From contig DBWK01000099.1 in NCBI GenBank assembly GCA_002308875.1, positions 17,501-23,942 on the forward strand: DNA of 6,442 nucleotides, written 5' to 3'. Of the stretch, positions 1 to 5,956 are shown one piece after another. How positions within the stretch are numbered: the stretch's first letter is position 1; each line of letters begins with the position of its first letter. A program made the position numbers and the translations under genes. The notes under the pieces are model-generated. The model made no database searches. It saw nothing but the letters and a program-made list of their open reading frames with translations, and was not told where the DNA came from. The stretch comes from Treponema sp. UBA1240. Lineage in GTDB: Bacteria; Spirochaetota; Spirochaetia; Treponematales; Treponemataceae.

Positions 1-266
1 TCAGAAGCCATAGCAGCTGAGTGAGTCATGCCTGAGCAGCCGATTGTCTCAACAAGAGCTTCTTCGATGATGCCGTTCTTTACATTGAGAGTAAGTTTGC
101 ATCCACCCTGCTGCGGTGCACACCAACCGATACCGTGTGTAAAACCGGAAATGTCTTTGATTTCTTTAGCCTGAACCCATTTTCCTTCTTCAGGAATCGG
201 AGCAGGTCCATGATAAGCGGCCTTGGCCAATGGACACATATGTTCCACTTCTGCCGTATAAGTCAT
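1..266 (-). CDS. Iron-sulfur cluster assembly scaffold (NifU/IscU-like), 5' part only
   Basis: This is the N-terminal 88 codons of a gene that continues past the left edge. It starts at ATG 266-264, with an AGGAG ribosome site at 273-277 six bases upstream. The protein begins MTYTAEVEHMCPLAKAAYHG and resembles the NifU_N/IscU-like scaffold subfamily that in clostridia and treponemes is usually encoded beside a GGGtGRT protein. Cysteines are visible at residues 11, 49, 56 and 77. The last lies in GCSGMTHSAA, which corresponds to the GCSxS-type cluster-ligand segment of IscU/SufU. By family, it would build Fe-S clusters transiently in the cytoplasm and hand them to apoproteins. The 132-base gap upstream has no obvious terminator, so read-through from the exported DUF1266 gene is possible. 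The partner gene, if present, lies outside the window. Family assignment is firm; the client proteins are unknown. Confidence 0.85.
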   Translation of the reverse strand, partial: MTYTAEVEHMCPLAKAAYHGPAPIPEEGKWVQAKEIKDISGFTHGIGWCAPQQGGCKLTLNVKNGIIEEALVETIGCSGMTHSAAMAS

Positions 267-398
267 AGTGTTCTCCTGGAATATGATATATTGACTCTGG
301 AAAATGGAACCTGCCGGGAAACTCATTCCCTCAAGAAACCGTTTTGCCAGCTTTTTGACAGAGTATCATTTTTGTGTATATTTTTCAATATGACCGTT

Positions 399-2732
399 TT
401 ATTTATAGTCTTCAATCATCTTTTTCAGTTCTTCTTCGTAACCGTCCAAATCATACAAAGAAAAATCCACCTCTAACAATATACACCGTTCAAGGCAAGT
501 CAGAGCTTTTTCAGCAGTTTTTACAGCATTTGTATAATTACCAGACGAAACATAATCTCTTGCTTTGTATGTATAATAGATACAATACAGAGGCTGCGCA
601 TCAGCATCTTCGGATAACTCGTCTTCATTCAAAAAAGAAATTGCAAAATTCATTTTTTTTATATCTTTAGCATTATAAGCTACAAAGCCGTACATTTCAT
701 AAAAATCATTGTAACAAGAATTTTTAAGATCAATTGATTCAGTCTTTATTTTTTCAAAAATAGAATTTGCTTCGTCCCAAATCTTTAAGTACTTTTTGAA
801 TAAAGTCATATAAGCTTTTATATTTTTCTTTTTTTCTGCAAAATCATCAAAATCAGACATCAATTCGTTTGACTGAAGAATAGCCCTTGTATATACGGCG
901 GCAGGAATTCTTTTATTTTTCTTAAGAAACTCAAGCATATTATTGTAATCATACCAAGAGTATGTTTTATACTTATCAGAGATATATTTTCTAATAAACA
1001 TCCAGTTTTTAGCATTTTCTGACGGGTTATAAACCGCATCCTCATATGTAAGAATCCGATTGCTATTACGGTTCTTTCCGGGGAATTTGATATCATGAAG
1101 TGTAAAAATTTTACCTTTTTTGTCCTCAGGAATTTCAAGGTCATATTTTTTTACCCGTTTCAGATAAGTGGAAAGAGTCGATTTACAATCATCCGCATCA
1201 ACAGGAGAAGCCATTTCACTGAACACTTTTCCCAATACAAAATGAACGGCATAATCTTCCCAGGAATCGTAGGCGTTAATGAGTTCATTAATAAACGGTT
1301 CAGCAAGACTTAACGCTTCTTTTTCAGAAAGCCAGCCTGAAGAAACACCCAAACCCAAAACATTGAGTATAAAACAATAATCATACGCGATAAGCCCATT
1401 TTCGTCTAAAATATCCTGCGTTTCTGACACAAAATATAATTTTGTAATCCAATGGTCAGCCAAACATTCTTTTGCAGCAATCTGATCAATAGTAGTTTTG
1501 GGATTCTGATTGAGCTTTTTTTTCAGCTCGTCATAAAGCGCAACAAAAGCATTTGTTCTGTATTCTTCAATAAGATTCAGCAATTCTTCCCTTGAAAAAA
1601 CTTTAAAAGAATTCTCTAAAATTCTTGTACCTGCTGAAACATCAAAACCAAGATTTAAAGCTGTTACGCCGTCTTCTCTCATAGGTGCAGCCAAAAGACA
1701 GAACCATTTTTCATACTCAGAAAGGCTGTTCCATTCTTTGAGCTTTTTAAGCATGGAATAAGCGTTGTTGTTAGAATAGTCCCGCCCCAAAACCTTAAGC
1801 AAAGCAACAGCAGGAACATTCTCTTTTTCTGCTACAATGTCATAGTATTTGCTGCTTTCTGAATACGCCCAGGTTCCGGGACTGTATCTGAGAGCCCTTC
1901 GGAGCAAATACCATTTTTCAGCTTCCTCACTGGGGGTATATTCAGCATCAGCATAAGTTAATTTGAGGTTATTATTCCGGTTTTTTGCAGGGAATTTTAT
2001 GTTATGGCTTACAACATGATCATCAGGAATGTCTGAAGATGAATATTTTTTTGCGAGCTTCCAAATATCTTCTTTATAAGATGAAGGATAATATCCACAT
2101 GTGTAAGCATAAAAATGCCAACCAATAGCAAAATGAACGGCATAATCTTCCCATGAATCATAAGCGTTCAAAAGCTGTGTCATCAAGGGTTTTGCCACAG
2201 ATACAGCTTCTGATTCCGTAAACCATCCTACTGCTACACCCCATCTTATGACACTCAGAATTCTGCCTGCATCCAAAGCAAGTGTTAAATGACTACCAAG
2301 TTTTTCCTTGTTTTCAGCATAAAAGCACAAATTTACAACCTGATAAATCTCCATACATTCGGTTGTTGCAATTTTGTCTATTGAAGCTTCCGGGTATTTT
2401 TTAAAGGAATCTATTGCGTACTCAAGACCCCAGTTTTTGCCGCTCCATTTTCCATTTTCATATCTTTCAATAAGATTCAAAATATCTTTTTTTGAATGGA
2501 GTTTCCAGTCCTTTTCAAGAAAATCTTTTGATTGTTTTTTTCCGCCTCCCGGTTCTGGGTTTACGGTTGTCAGGCTCATGCCTTTTGCACAGAAGAACGG
2601 TTCGGTTAAAAGACACAACCATTTTTCATCTTCAGAAAGAGCATTCCATTCCTTGAGCATTTGATTTGAAGATTTTGCAAAAAGAGAAATGCAAAAACAA
2701 AGAAAAATACAAACAACAGCAATTCTTTTCAT
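399..2732 (-). CDS. Exported protein with two tandem DUF1266-like repeats and a TPR-like C-terminus
   Basis: The product is 777 residues if it starts at ATG 2732. That start gives a clean signal peptide, MKRIAVVCIFLCFCISLFA, with likely cleavage after A19, so the protein should be periplasmic or exported. Upstream in-frame starts (ATG 2762, TTG 2795) put about 10-21 residues ahead of it and are unlikely. Two homologous halves follow, at about residues 25-315 and 327-620. Each has LKEWNxLSExEKWxCLL, then GWxxExEA, then YDSWEDYAVHF (191-201 and 488-498), then KFPxKNRNxN. The D..R / GW / YxSWEDY pattern matches DUF1266, a family of unknown function. In the second copy the R of DxxR is replaced by F454. 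Residues 640-777 are helical, with a TPR-like segment near 725-750. No Shine-Dalgarno motif is visible. GC is roughly one third, against nearly half in the two genes to its right. Function is unknown; the exported location and repeats suggest a structural or binding role, which is inference. Confidence 0.85.
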   Translation of the reverse strand: MKRIAVVCIFLCFCISLFAKSSNQMLKEWNALSEDEKWLCLLTEPFFCAKGMSLTTVNPEPGGGKKQSKDFLEKDWKLHSKKDILNLIERYENGKWSGKNWGLEYAIDSFKKYPEASIDKIATTECMEIYQVVNLCFYAENKEKLGSHLTLALDAGRILSVIRWGVAVGWFTESEAVSVAKPLMTQLLNAYDSWEDYAVHFAIGWHFYAYTCGYYPSSYKEDIWKLAKKYSSSDIPDDHVVSHNIKFPAKNRNNNLKLTYADAEYTPSEEAEKWYLLRRALRYSPGTWAYSESSKYYDIVAEKENVPAVALLKVLGRDYSNNNAYSMLKKLKEWNSLSEYEKWFCLLAAPMREDGVTALNLGFDVSAGTRILENSFKVFSREELLNLIEEYRTNAFVALYDELKKKLNQNPKTTIDQIAAKECLADHWITKLYFVSETQDILDENGLIAYDYCFILNVLGLGVSSGWLSEKEALSLAEPFINELINAYDSWEDYAVHFVLGKVFSEMASPVDADDCKSTLSTYLKRVKKYDLEIPEDKKGKIFTLHDIKFPGKNRNSNRILTYEDAVYNPSENAKNWMFIRKYISDKYKTYSWYDYNNMLEFLKKNKRIPAAVYTRAILQSNELMSDFDDFAEKKKNIKAYMTLFKKYLKIWDEANSIFEKIKTESIDLKNSCYNDFYEMYGFVAYNAKDIKKMNFAISFLNEDELSEDADAQPLYCIYYTYKARDYVSSGNYTNAVKTAEKALTCLERCILLEVDFSLYDLDGYEEELKKMIEDYK
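873..1754 (-). repeat. DUF1266-like repeat B (second, diverged copy)
   Basis: This covers residues about 327-620 of the exported protein and is homologous to the first copy. Shared blocks include the LKEWN opening, GWLSEKEA (466-473), YDSWEDYAVHF (488-498) and KFPGKNRNSN (549-558). A 25-base stretch at 1238-1262 is identical to 2129-2153 in copy A, exactly 891 bases (297 codons) apart and in frame, showing an internal duplication. The arginine of the DxxR motif is F454 here. Confidence 0.8.
1788..2660 (-). repeat. DUF1266-like repeat A (first copy)
   Basis: This covers residues about 25-315 of the exported protein. It retains the fuller DUF1266-like signature: LDAGR (153-157, D and R both present), GWFTESEA (169-176), YDSWEDYAVHFAIG (191-204) and KFPAKNRNNN (246-255). 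It is likely the more conserved copy. Residues 50-75, rich in glycine and lysine, have no counterpart of the same sequence in copy B. Confidence 0.8.
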
Positions 2733-2821
2733 ATAAATTATTTTACAGTAATAAACAAACATTTGCAAATTTCTGCAATAAATAGATTCATTCAATAATT
2801 CAAGAGAATAAGCCGCCTTTT

Positions 2822-2830
2822 TGATAAAAT
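2822..2830 (+). promoter_or_regulatory. Extended -10 promoter for the SDR gene
   Basis: TGATAAAAT matches the extended -10 form TGnTATAAT at all but one position. It lies about 38 bases before the ATG at 2868 and would place the transcript start near 2837, leaving a leader of about 30 bases that contains the AAGGAG site at 2854-2859. No good -35 is seen, which is tolerated by extended -10 promoters. Confidence 0.45.
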
Positions 2831-2867
2831 CTGTTGTATATTATTTATTACATAAGGAGTTAGTATC

Positions 2868-3863
2868 ATGAAAGCTTTATTCATAGGCGGAACCGGAACT
2901 ATAAGCATGGCCATTTCCAAGCTGCTTTTGGAAAAGGGCTGGGAACTTTATCTTATAAACCGTGGGAACCGCAACAACGACCCGCGTCTTAAGGGCGCAC
3001 ATTTTATCACAGTAGACATTAACGACGAAGCCGCCGCAGCGGCTAAACTCGAAGGAATGACCTTTGACGTTGCCTGTGACTTTATAGGCTTTGTACGCGA
3101 ACAGGTAGAACGCGACTACCGCCTGCTCAAAGGTAAGGTAAAACAGTTTATGTATATCAGTTCTGCATCGGCATACCAAAAACCTTGTGCCAACTACATA
3201 ATCAGCGAAAAAACTCCGCTTGCAAATCCATACTGGCAATATTCAAGAGACAAAATTGCCTGCGAAGAATATCTTATGAAGCTTTACCGCGAAGAACAGT
3301 TTCCTGTAACAATTATACGCCCGAGCCACACTTATGACGAACGTTTTCTTCCGCTTGGAGTTCACGGCGAAAAAGGCAGCTGGCAGGTTGCAAAACGCAT
3401 TAAGGAAGGAAAGCCTGTAATCATTCACGGAGACGGAACAAGCCTGTGGACAATTACTCACAACTCAGACTTTGCAAAAGGCTTTGTCGGTCTTATGGGA
3501 AACATCCACACAATTGGAGAAGCTATTCAGATTACAAGCGATGAAAGCGTAACCTGGAATCAGATTTACCAGATTGTTGCAGACGCACTTGGAGTACAGC
3601 TCCATCCCGTATATGTTTCTTCAACATATCTTGCTTCGCATGCCTATTTTGATTTATCCGGTGGCCTTCTTGGCGATAAAGCGCATACTGTTGTTTTTGA
3701 TTGCAGTAAGCTTAAAGGTTTTGTTCCTGATTTCGTTCCAACAAAACGCGCCGACCAGGGGCTCCGCGAAACTGTTGAATATATTCTGTCCCACCCCGAA
3801 TGCCAGACCGAAGACCCGGAATTTGACAAGTGGTGCGACGAGATTATTGAAACAATGAAATAA
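2868..3863 (+). CDS. NAD(P)-dependent epimerase/dehydratase-like extended SDR protein
   Basis: This complete 331-residue protein starts at ATG 2868 behind AAGGAG with 8 bases of spacing. The N-terminal Rossmann motif is FIGGTGTIS (5-13), the GGTGxIS variant of the usual GGxGxxG. INRG at 30-33 suggests a phosphate-contacting arginine, so NADP is possible. The SDR active site is present: a serine-rich strand, YISSASAY (96-103), and Y125-S-R-D-K129 as the YxxxK pair. RPSHTY (151-156) and HGDGTSLWTITHN (187-199) follow, the substrate-side motifs of extended SDRs. It resembles the bacterial subfamily annotated as NAD-dependent epimerase/dehydratase and related to chloroplast CSP41, whose substrates are mostly unassigned; a nucleotide sugar or sugar derivative is likely. 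It is a cytoplasmic, single-gene transcription unit divergent from the exported DUF1266 gene and ended by a strong terminator. It could also be a catalytically inert binding protein, as in CSP41, but YxxxK is intact. Confidence 0.85.
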   Translation: MKALFIGGTGTISMAISKLLLEKGWELYLINRGNRNNDPRLKGAHFITVDINDEAAAAAKLEGMTFDVACDFIGFVREQVERDYRLLKGKVKQFMYISSASAYQKPCANYIISEKTPLANPYWQYSRDKIACEEYLMKLYREEQFPVTIIRPSHTYDERFLPLGVHGEKGSWQVAKRIKEGKPVIIHGDGTSLWTITHNSDFAKGFVGLMGNIHTIGEAIQITSDESVTWNQIYQIVADALGVQLHPVYVSSTYLASHAYFDLSGGLLGDKAHTVVFDCSKLKGFVPDFVPTKRADQGLRETVEYILSHPECQTEDPEFDKWCDEIIETMK

Positions 3864-3868
3864 AGTAT

Positions 3869-3902
3869 AAAAAAACGGGAACGAATACGTTCCCGTTTTT
3901 TT
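3869..3902. terminator. Bidirectional intrinsic terminator between convergent genes
   Basis: There is a perfect inverted repeat with left arm 3869-3883, loop AATA at 3884-3887 and right arm 3888-3902. The GC core is CGGGAACG paired with CGTTCCCG, flanked by A and T tracts, so it gives a T run in either direction. It starts 6 bases after the SDR stop codon and ends 7 bases before the end of the GH1 gene. Confidence 0.95.
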
Positions 3903-3909
3903 GATTTTT

Positions 3910-5232
3910 TTACAGATTTTCGCCGTTGGTCTTGATTACGTCTTTGTACCAGAAAGCGGAATCTTTAGGAATTCGCTTTTGCGTCTGATAGTCGCAGAAA
4001 ACCATACCAAAACGCGGATTAAAGCCTTTTGCCCACTCAAAGTTATCCATGAACGACCACTGAAAATATCCCATTACGTCACAGCCGCTTTCTGCCGCAT
4101 TCTTAAGACCGCGCAGATAACGGTGCAAAAAGTCAATTCTGTTGGGATCGTGAACTTTTCCGTCCAAACTTACCCAGTCATGACACGAAATCCCGTTCTC
4201 TGTAATATATATAGGAAGATTATAGCGTTTTGTAAAATGCTTTACACCCCATTCAAGCGCGGTATCAAAAGTATCCCAGCCAACTTCCGTATGCGGTGTT
4301 CCCGCAGGACGTTTCCACTCACCTACATATCTTCCCTGATAGATATTCTGCCCTAAAAAGTCTATTTTCTGACTGATAAGTTTCATATCATCGTCCGTAA
4401 ACGTGGGGAACATATCTCCACATTCTTTAAGCAGCTTTTCGGGGTATTTGCCAAAAACAATAGGATCCGCCCAATAAGCATCCGACCAGAAAAATAAGTT
4501 TTTGGTACAACTGAAGTATGAGTCATAAGCGGCTTTTTCATCAGCCTTTGTAGCAGGAATGGCCGGCATTGTAGCAAGCGTAATGCCGACTTTTGCATCA
4601 GGCACAAGCTCGCGGAGCACTTTAACGGCTTTACCGTGCGCAAGATGAATGTTGTGCCCCATGTGAAGCAGGTCACGGGTTTCAAGCTTTAAACCCGGTG
4701 CATGCTCGCCGAGAAAACAGCCACAGCCCATAAAAACGGAAGGTTCGTTAAAGGTGATAAAATGCTTTACCCTGTCACCAAGCTTTTTTGCCACAGCCCT
4801 GGTGTACTCTTCAAACCAGGCGGAACTTTCGGGATTAAGCCAGCCACCCTTGAGATAAAGAGCATAAGGTAAATCCCAGTGATAAAGCGTAACGTAAGGT
4901 GTGATGTTGTATTTTAAAAGCTCATCAACAAGCATGCTGTAAAAGTTCAAACCTTTTTCGTTCACAGCGCCTGTACCATCAGGCATTATGCGAGCCCACG
5001 CAATTGAAAAGCGGTAAGAATTCAAACCAAGTTCTGCCATAAGTTTTACGTCTTCCTTATAGCGGTGATAGTGGTCACATGCAACAGTACCATTCTCTCC
5101 GTCATCAATTTTTCCAGGCTGTTCACAAAACACATCCCAGATTGACGGAGCTTTTCCGTCCTCATTCCAAGCGCCTTCAATCTGATAAGATGCTGTAGCC
5201 GCACCCCAGGCAAAATCCTTTCTAAAACTCAT
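3910..5232 (-). CDS. GH1 family beta-glucosidase
   Basis: This complete glycoside hydrolase family 1 enzyme has 440 residues from ATG 5232. ATG codons occur at 5235 and 5232. GGGGG at 5238-5242 sits 2 bases from the first and 5 from the second, which favours the second. Numbered from the upstream ATG, the landmarks are Q18 (ASYQIEG), H119-W120, the acid/base E164 in TFNEP, the nucleophile E346 in YITENG, and the sugar-binding E400-W401 in SFMDNFEWAKGF. The EW pair, rather than the Ser/Lys/Tyr phosphate site of 6-phospho-beta-glucosidases, points to unphosphorylated beta-glucosides such as cellobiose. There is no signal peptide, so it should act in the cytoplasm on imported oligosaccharides, releasing glucose with retention of configuration. 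No transporter gene is adjacent. It has its own promoter at 5279-5287 and shares a terminator with the convergent SDR gene. Family and mechanism are firm; aglycone and chain-length preference (it could also be a galactosidase or fucosidase) cannot be read here. Confidence 0.95.
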   Translation of the reverse strand: MSFRKDFAWGAATASYQIEGAWNEDGKAPSIWDVFCEQPGKIDDGENGTVACDHYHRYKEDVKLMAELGLNSYRFSIAWARIMPDGTGAVNEKGLNFYSMLVDELLKYNITPYVTLYHWDLPYALYLKGGWLNPESSAWFEEYTRAVAKKLGDRVKHFITFNEPSVFMGCGCFLGEHAPGLKLETRDLLHMGHNIHLAHGKAVKVLRELVPDAKVGITLATMPAIPATKADEKAAYDSYFSCTKNLFFWSDAYWADPIVFGKYPEKLLKECGDMFPTFTDDDMKLISQKIDFLGQNIYQGRYVGEWKRPAGTPHTEVGWDTFDTALEWGVKHFTKRYNLPIYITENGISCHDWVSLDGKVHDPNRIDFLHRYLRGLKNAAESGCDVMGYFQWSFMDNFEWAKGFNPRFGMVFCDYQTQKRIPKDSAFWYKDVIKTNGENL

Positions 5233-5278
5233 CATAACCCCCGTTTATTGCTTTTTATTTTTTAGTTACTGGAAAATA

Positions 5279-5287
5279 ATTATAGCA
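5279..5287 (-). promoter_or_regulatory. Extended -10 promoter for the GH1 gene
   Basis: On the minus strand this reads TGCTATAAT, a perfect match to the extended -10 consensus. The predicted start near 5272 gives a leader of about 40 bases. No good -35 is visible. The hexamer is part of the inverted repeat at 5279-5298. Confidence 0.6.
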
Positions 5288-5298
5288 TATTCTATAAT
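5279..5298. promoter_or_regulatory. Inverted repeat overlapping the GH1 -10, candidate operator
   Basis: ATTATAG and CTATAAT form perfect 7-base arms around CATATT. Because of the symmetry the right arm also supplies TATAAT on the plus strand (5293-5298). It could be an operator for a sugar-responsive regulator, a pair of face-to-face -10 elements, or chance in AT-rich DNA. It does not resemble a typical LacI-family operator. Confidence 0.3.
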
Positions 5299-5335
5299 TT
5301 AACGATACTTTTCTTTGAAAAAAGCCCTTCAGCAC

Positions 5336-5406
5336 TGGAAATATTTGATATATTTGAAATAATTAGCAAAACTTATATATTTTTCTATAAATTTTTGCTA
5401 TTTCCA
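5336..5406. repeat. Nested inverted repeats in the AT-rich intergenic region
   Basis: Outer arms TGGAAATA (5336-5343) and TATTTCCA (5399-5406) are perfect 8-base complements. Inner arms TAGCAAAA (5364-5371) and TTTTGCTA (5393-5400) are another perfect 8-base pair, overlapping the outer right arm by two bases. Inside the inner loop, TTATA and TATAA can pair. A direct repeat ATATTTGA also occurs at 5341-5348 and 5350-5357. The zone lies between the GH1 promoter and the likely HU promoter, so it may be a regulatory or bent-DNA region. No protein fits here. Confidence 0.5.
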
Positions 5407-5407
5407 T

Positions 5408-5446
5408 AAAAAAAAATTTGCATTTATACCGCATAAGATATATACT
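5408..5446 (+). promoter_or_regulatory. Probable HU gene promoter with upstream A-tract
   Basis: TTGCAT (5418-5423) is followed by 17 bases and TATACT (5441-5446), a five-of-six -10 match. The -35 is weak, with only its TTG matching. Nine consecutive A residues (5408-5416) directly upstream resemble an UP element, which would suit strong expression of a nucleoid protein. The predicted start near 5453 leaves a leader of about 140 bases. Confidence 0.5.
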
Positions 5447-5452
5447 TGTAGA

Positions 5453-5591
5453 TGTGGAGGGGACGAAACGAATAAAAAACAATCGTAAACCTCTAAAAAT
5501 TGGTAAAAAATAATTCGGGGTATTTTTGTTTTTCTGCCTGAAAGCATGAGAACATTAAATTCCGGTTATTGTTAAAACAAGGAGTTTTATT
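5453..5591 (+). promoter_or_regulatory. Long 5' leader of the HU gene
   Basis: If the upstream promoter is right, about 139 untranslated bases precede HU. They hold GGAGGGG at 5456-5462, which looks like a ribosome site without a standard start codon in place. A weak hairpin (AAAAATA near 5506 with TATTTTT near 5521) has a GC-containing loop. A short TTGT/ACAA hairpin (5569-5580) ends inside the real AAGGAG site at 5579-5584. No known riboswitch is recognised. A nearer, unrecognised promoter would shorten the leader. Confidence 0.35.
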
Positions 5592-5867
5592 ATGAACAAA
5601 TCAGAATTAGTTGCTGCAATGGCAAAGAAAACAGGATTGACAAAGAAAGATTCTGAATCAGCACTCAAAGCTTTCATCGAAACAGTTTCTGGTGAACTTG
5701 CAAAAGGCAAATCAGTTCAGCTCATCGGTTTCGGTACATTCGCAGTTGGCAAACGCGCTGCACGTACAGGACGCAATCCTAAGACTGGTGCAAAAATCAA
5801 CATTAAGGCATCTAAATCACCTAAATTCAAGGCTGGAAAAGCTCTGAAAGAAAAGGTAAACAAATAA
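5592..5867 (+). CDS. hup: HU family nucleoid DNA-binding protein
   Basis: This complete 91-residue protein has the usual HU length. It starts at ATG 5592 behind AAGGAG with 7 bases of spacing. Order of parts: an N-terminal helical dimerisation region (MNKSELVAAMAKKTGLTKKD onward), the conserved turn LIGFGTFAVGKRAARTGRNP (44-63), with P63 the intercalating proline at the tip of the DNA-binding beta arm, and the lysine-rich arm and C-terminal helix (64-91). HU dimers bend and compact DNA with little sequence preference and affect replication, repair and transcription. The arm and the KGKSVQL segment suit HU better than IHF. It is a single-gene unit with a long AT-rich upstream region and its own terminator, consistent with high, regulated expression. 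Codons such as CGC, CGT and GGT fit a well-expressed gene. Identity is secure; whether it is the only HU in the genome cannot be seen. Confidence 0.95.
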   Translation: MNKSELVAAMAKKTGLTKKDSESALKAFIETVSGELAKGKSVQLIGFGTFAVGKRAARTGRNPKTGAKINIKASKSPKFKAGKALKEKVNK

Positions 5868-5889
5868 GGTATAATATAGCCTATATACC
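5868..5889 (+). repeat. Small imperfect palindrome after the HU stop codon
   Basis: GGTATA (5868-5873) and TATACC (5884-5889) are complementary, with partly self-complementary AT-rich sequence between. It begins right after the stop codon and abuts the main terminator stem, so it may form an extra 3'-end hairpin that protects the HU mRNA. Confidence 0.35.
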
Positions 5890-5926
5890 AAAAAAGAGCT
5901 TCCGTAACGGAAAGCTCTTTTTTTTT
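5890..5926. terminator. Intrinsic terminator after HU, usable in both directions
   Basis: The stem GAGCTTCCG / CGGAAAGCTC has one bulged A and loop TAA. It is preceded by six A and followed by at least nine T. On the minus strand it also ends in a six-T run, so it can serve the convergent hydrolase gene ending at 5957. Confidence 0.9.
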
Positions 5927-5956
5927 GCAGTTTTGCATTTATATCAGCATACAGGT

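Noticed and set aside
316..330. GGGAA/TTCCC hairpin as a terminator for the DUF1266 gene
   Set aside because: The stem is only five base pairs, with no T tract following in either direction.
1238..2153. The 25-base direct repeat as a mobile-element or recombination site
   Set aside because: It encodes the conserved core of both protein repeats in frame, so internal domain duplication explains it.
2733..2795. Upstream in-frame TTG (2795) or ATG (2762) as start of the exported protein
   Set aside because: They would place extra residues in front of an otherwise clean signal peptide and have no ribosome site.
3901..4356. Plus-strand open frame antisense to the GH1 gene
   Set aside because: It lies wholly opposite conserved GH1 sequence, has no ribosome site, and its start falls at the terminator.
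5454..5513. A 19-residue lysine-rich leader peptide from GTG 5454
   Set aside because: It would need a start codon at the very 5' end of the mRNA, and GGAGGGG lies inside rather than before it. It is mentioned only as a curiosity of the HU leader.
5236..5591. A CRISPR array, tRNA or small structured RNA gene in the longest gap
   Set aside because: There is no regularly spaced repeat, no tRNA-like cloverleaf or T-loop motif, and the inverted repeats are too AT-rich to name an RNA family.
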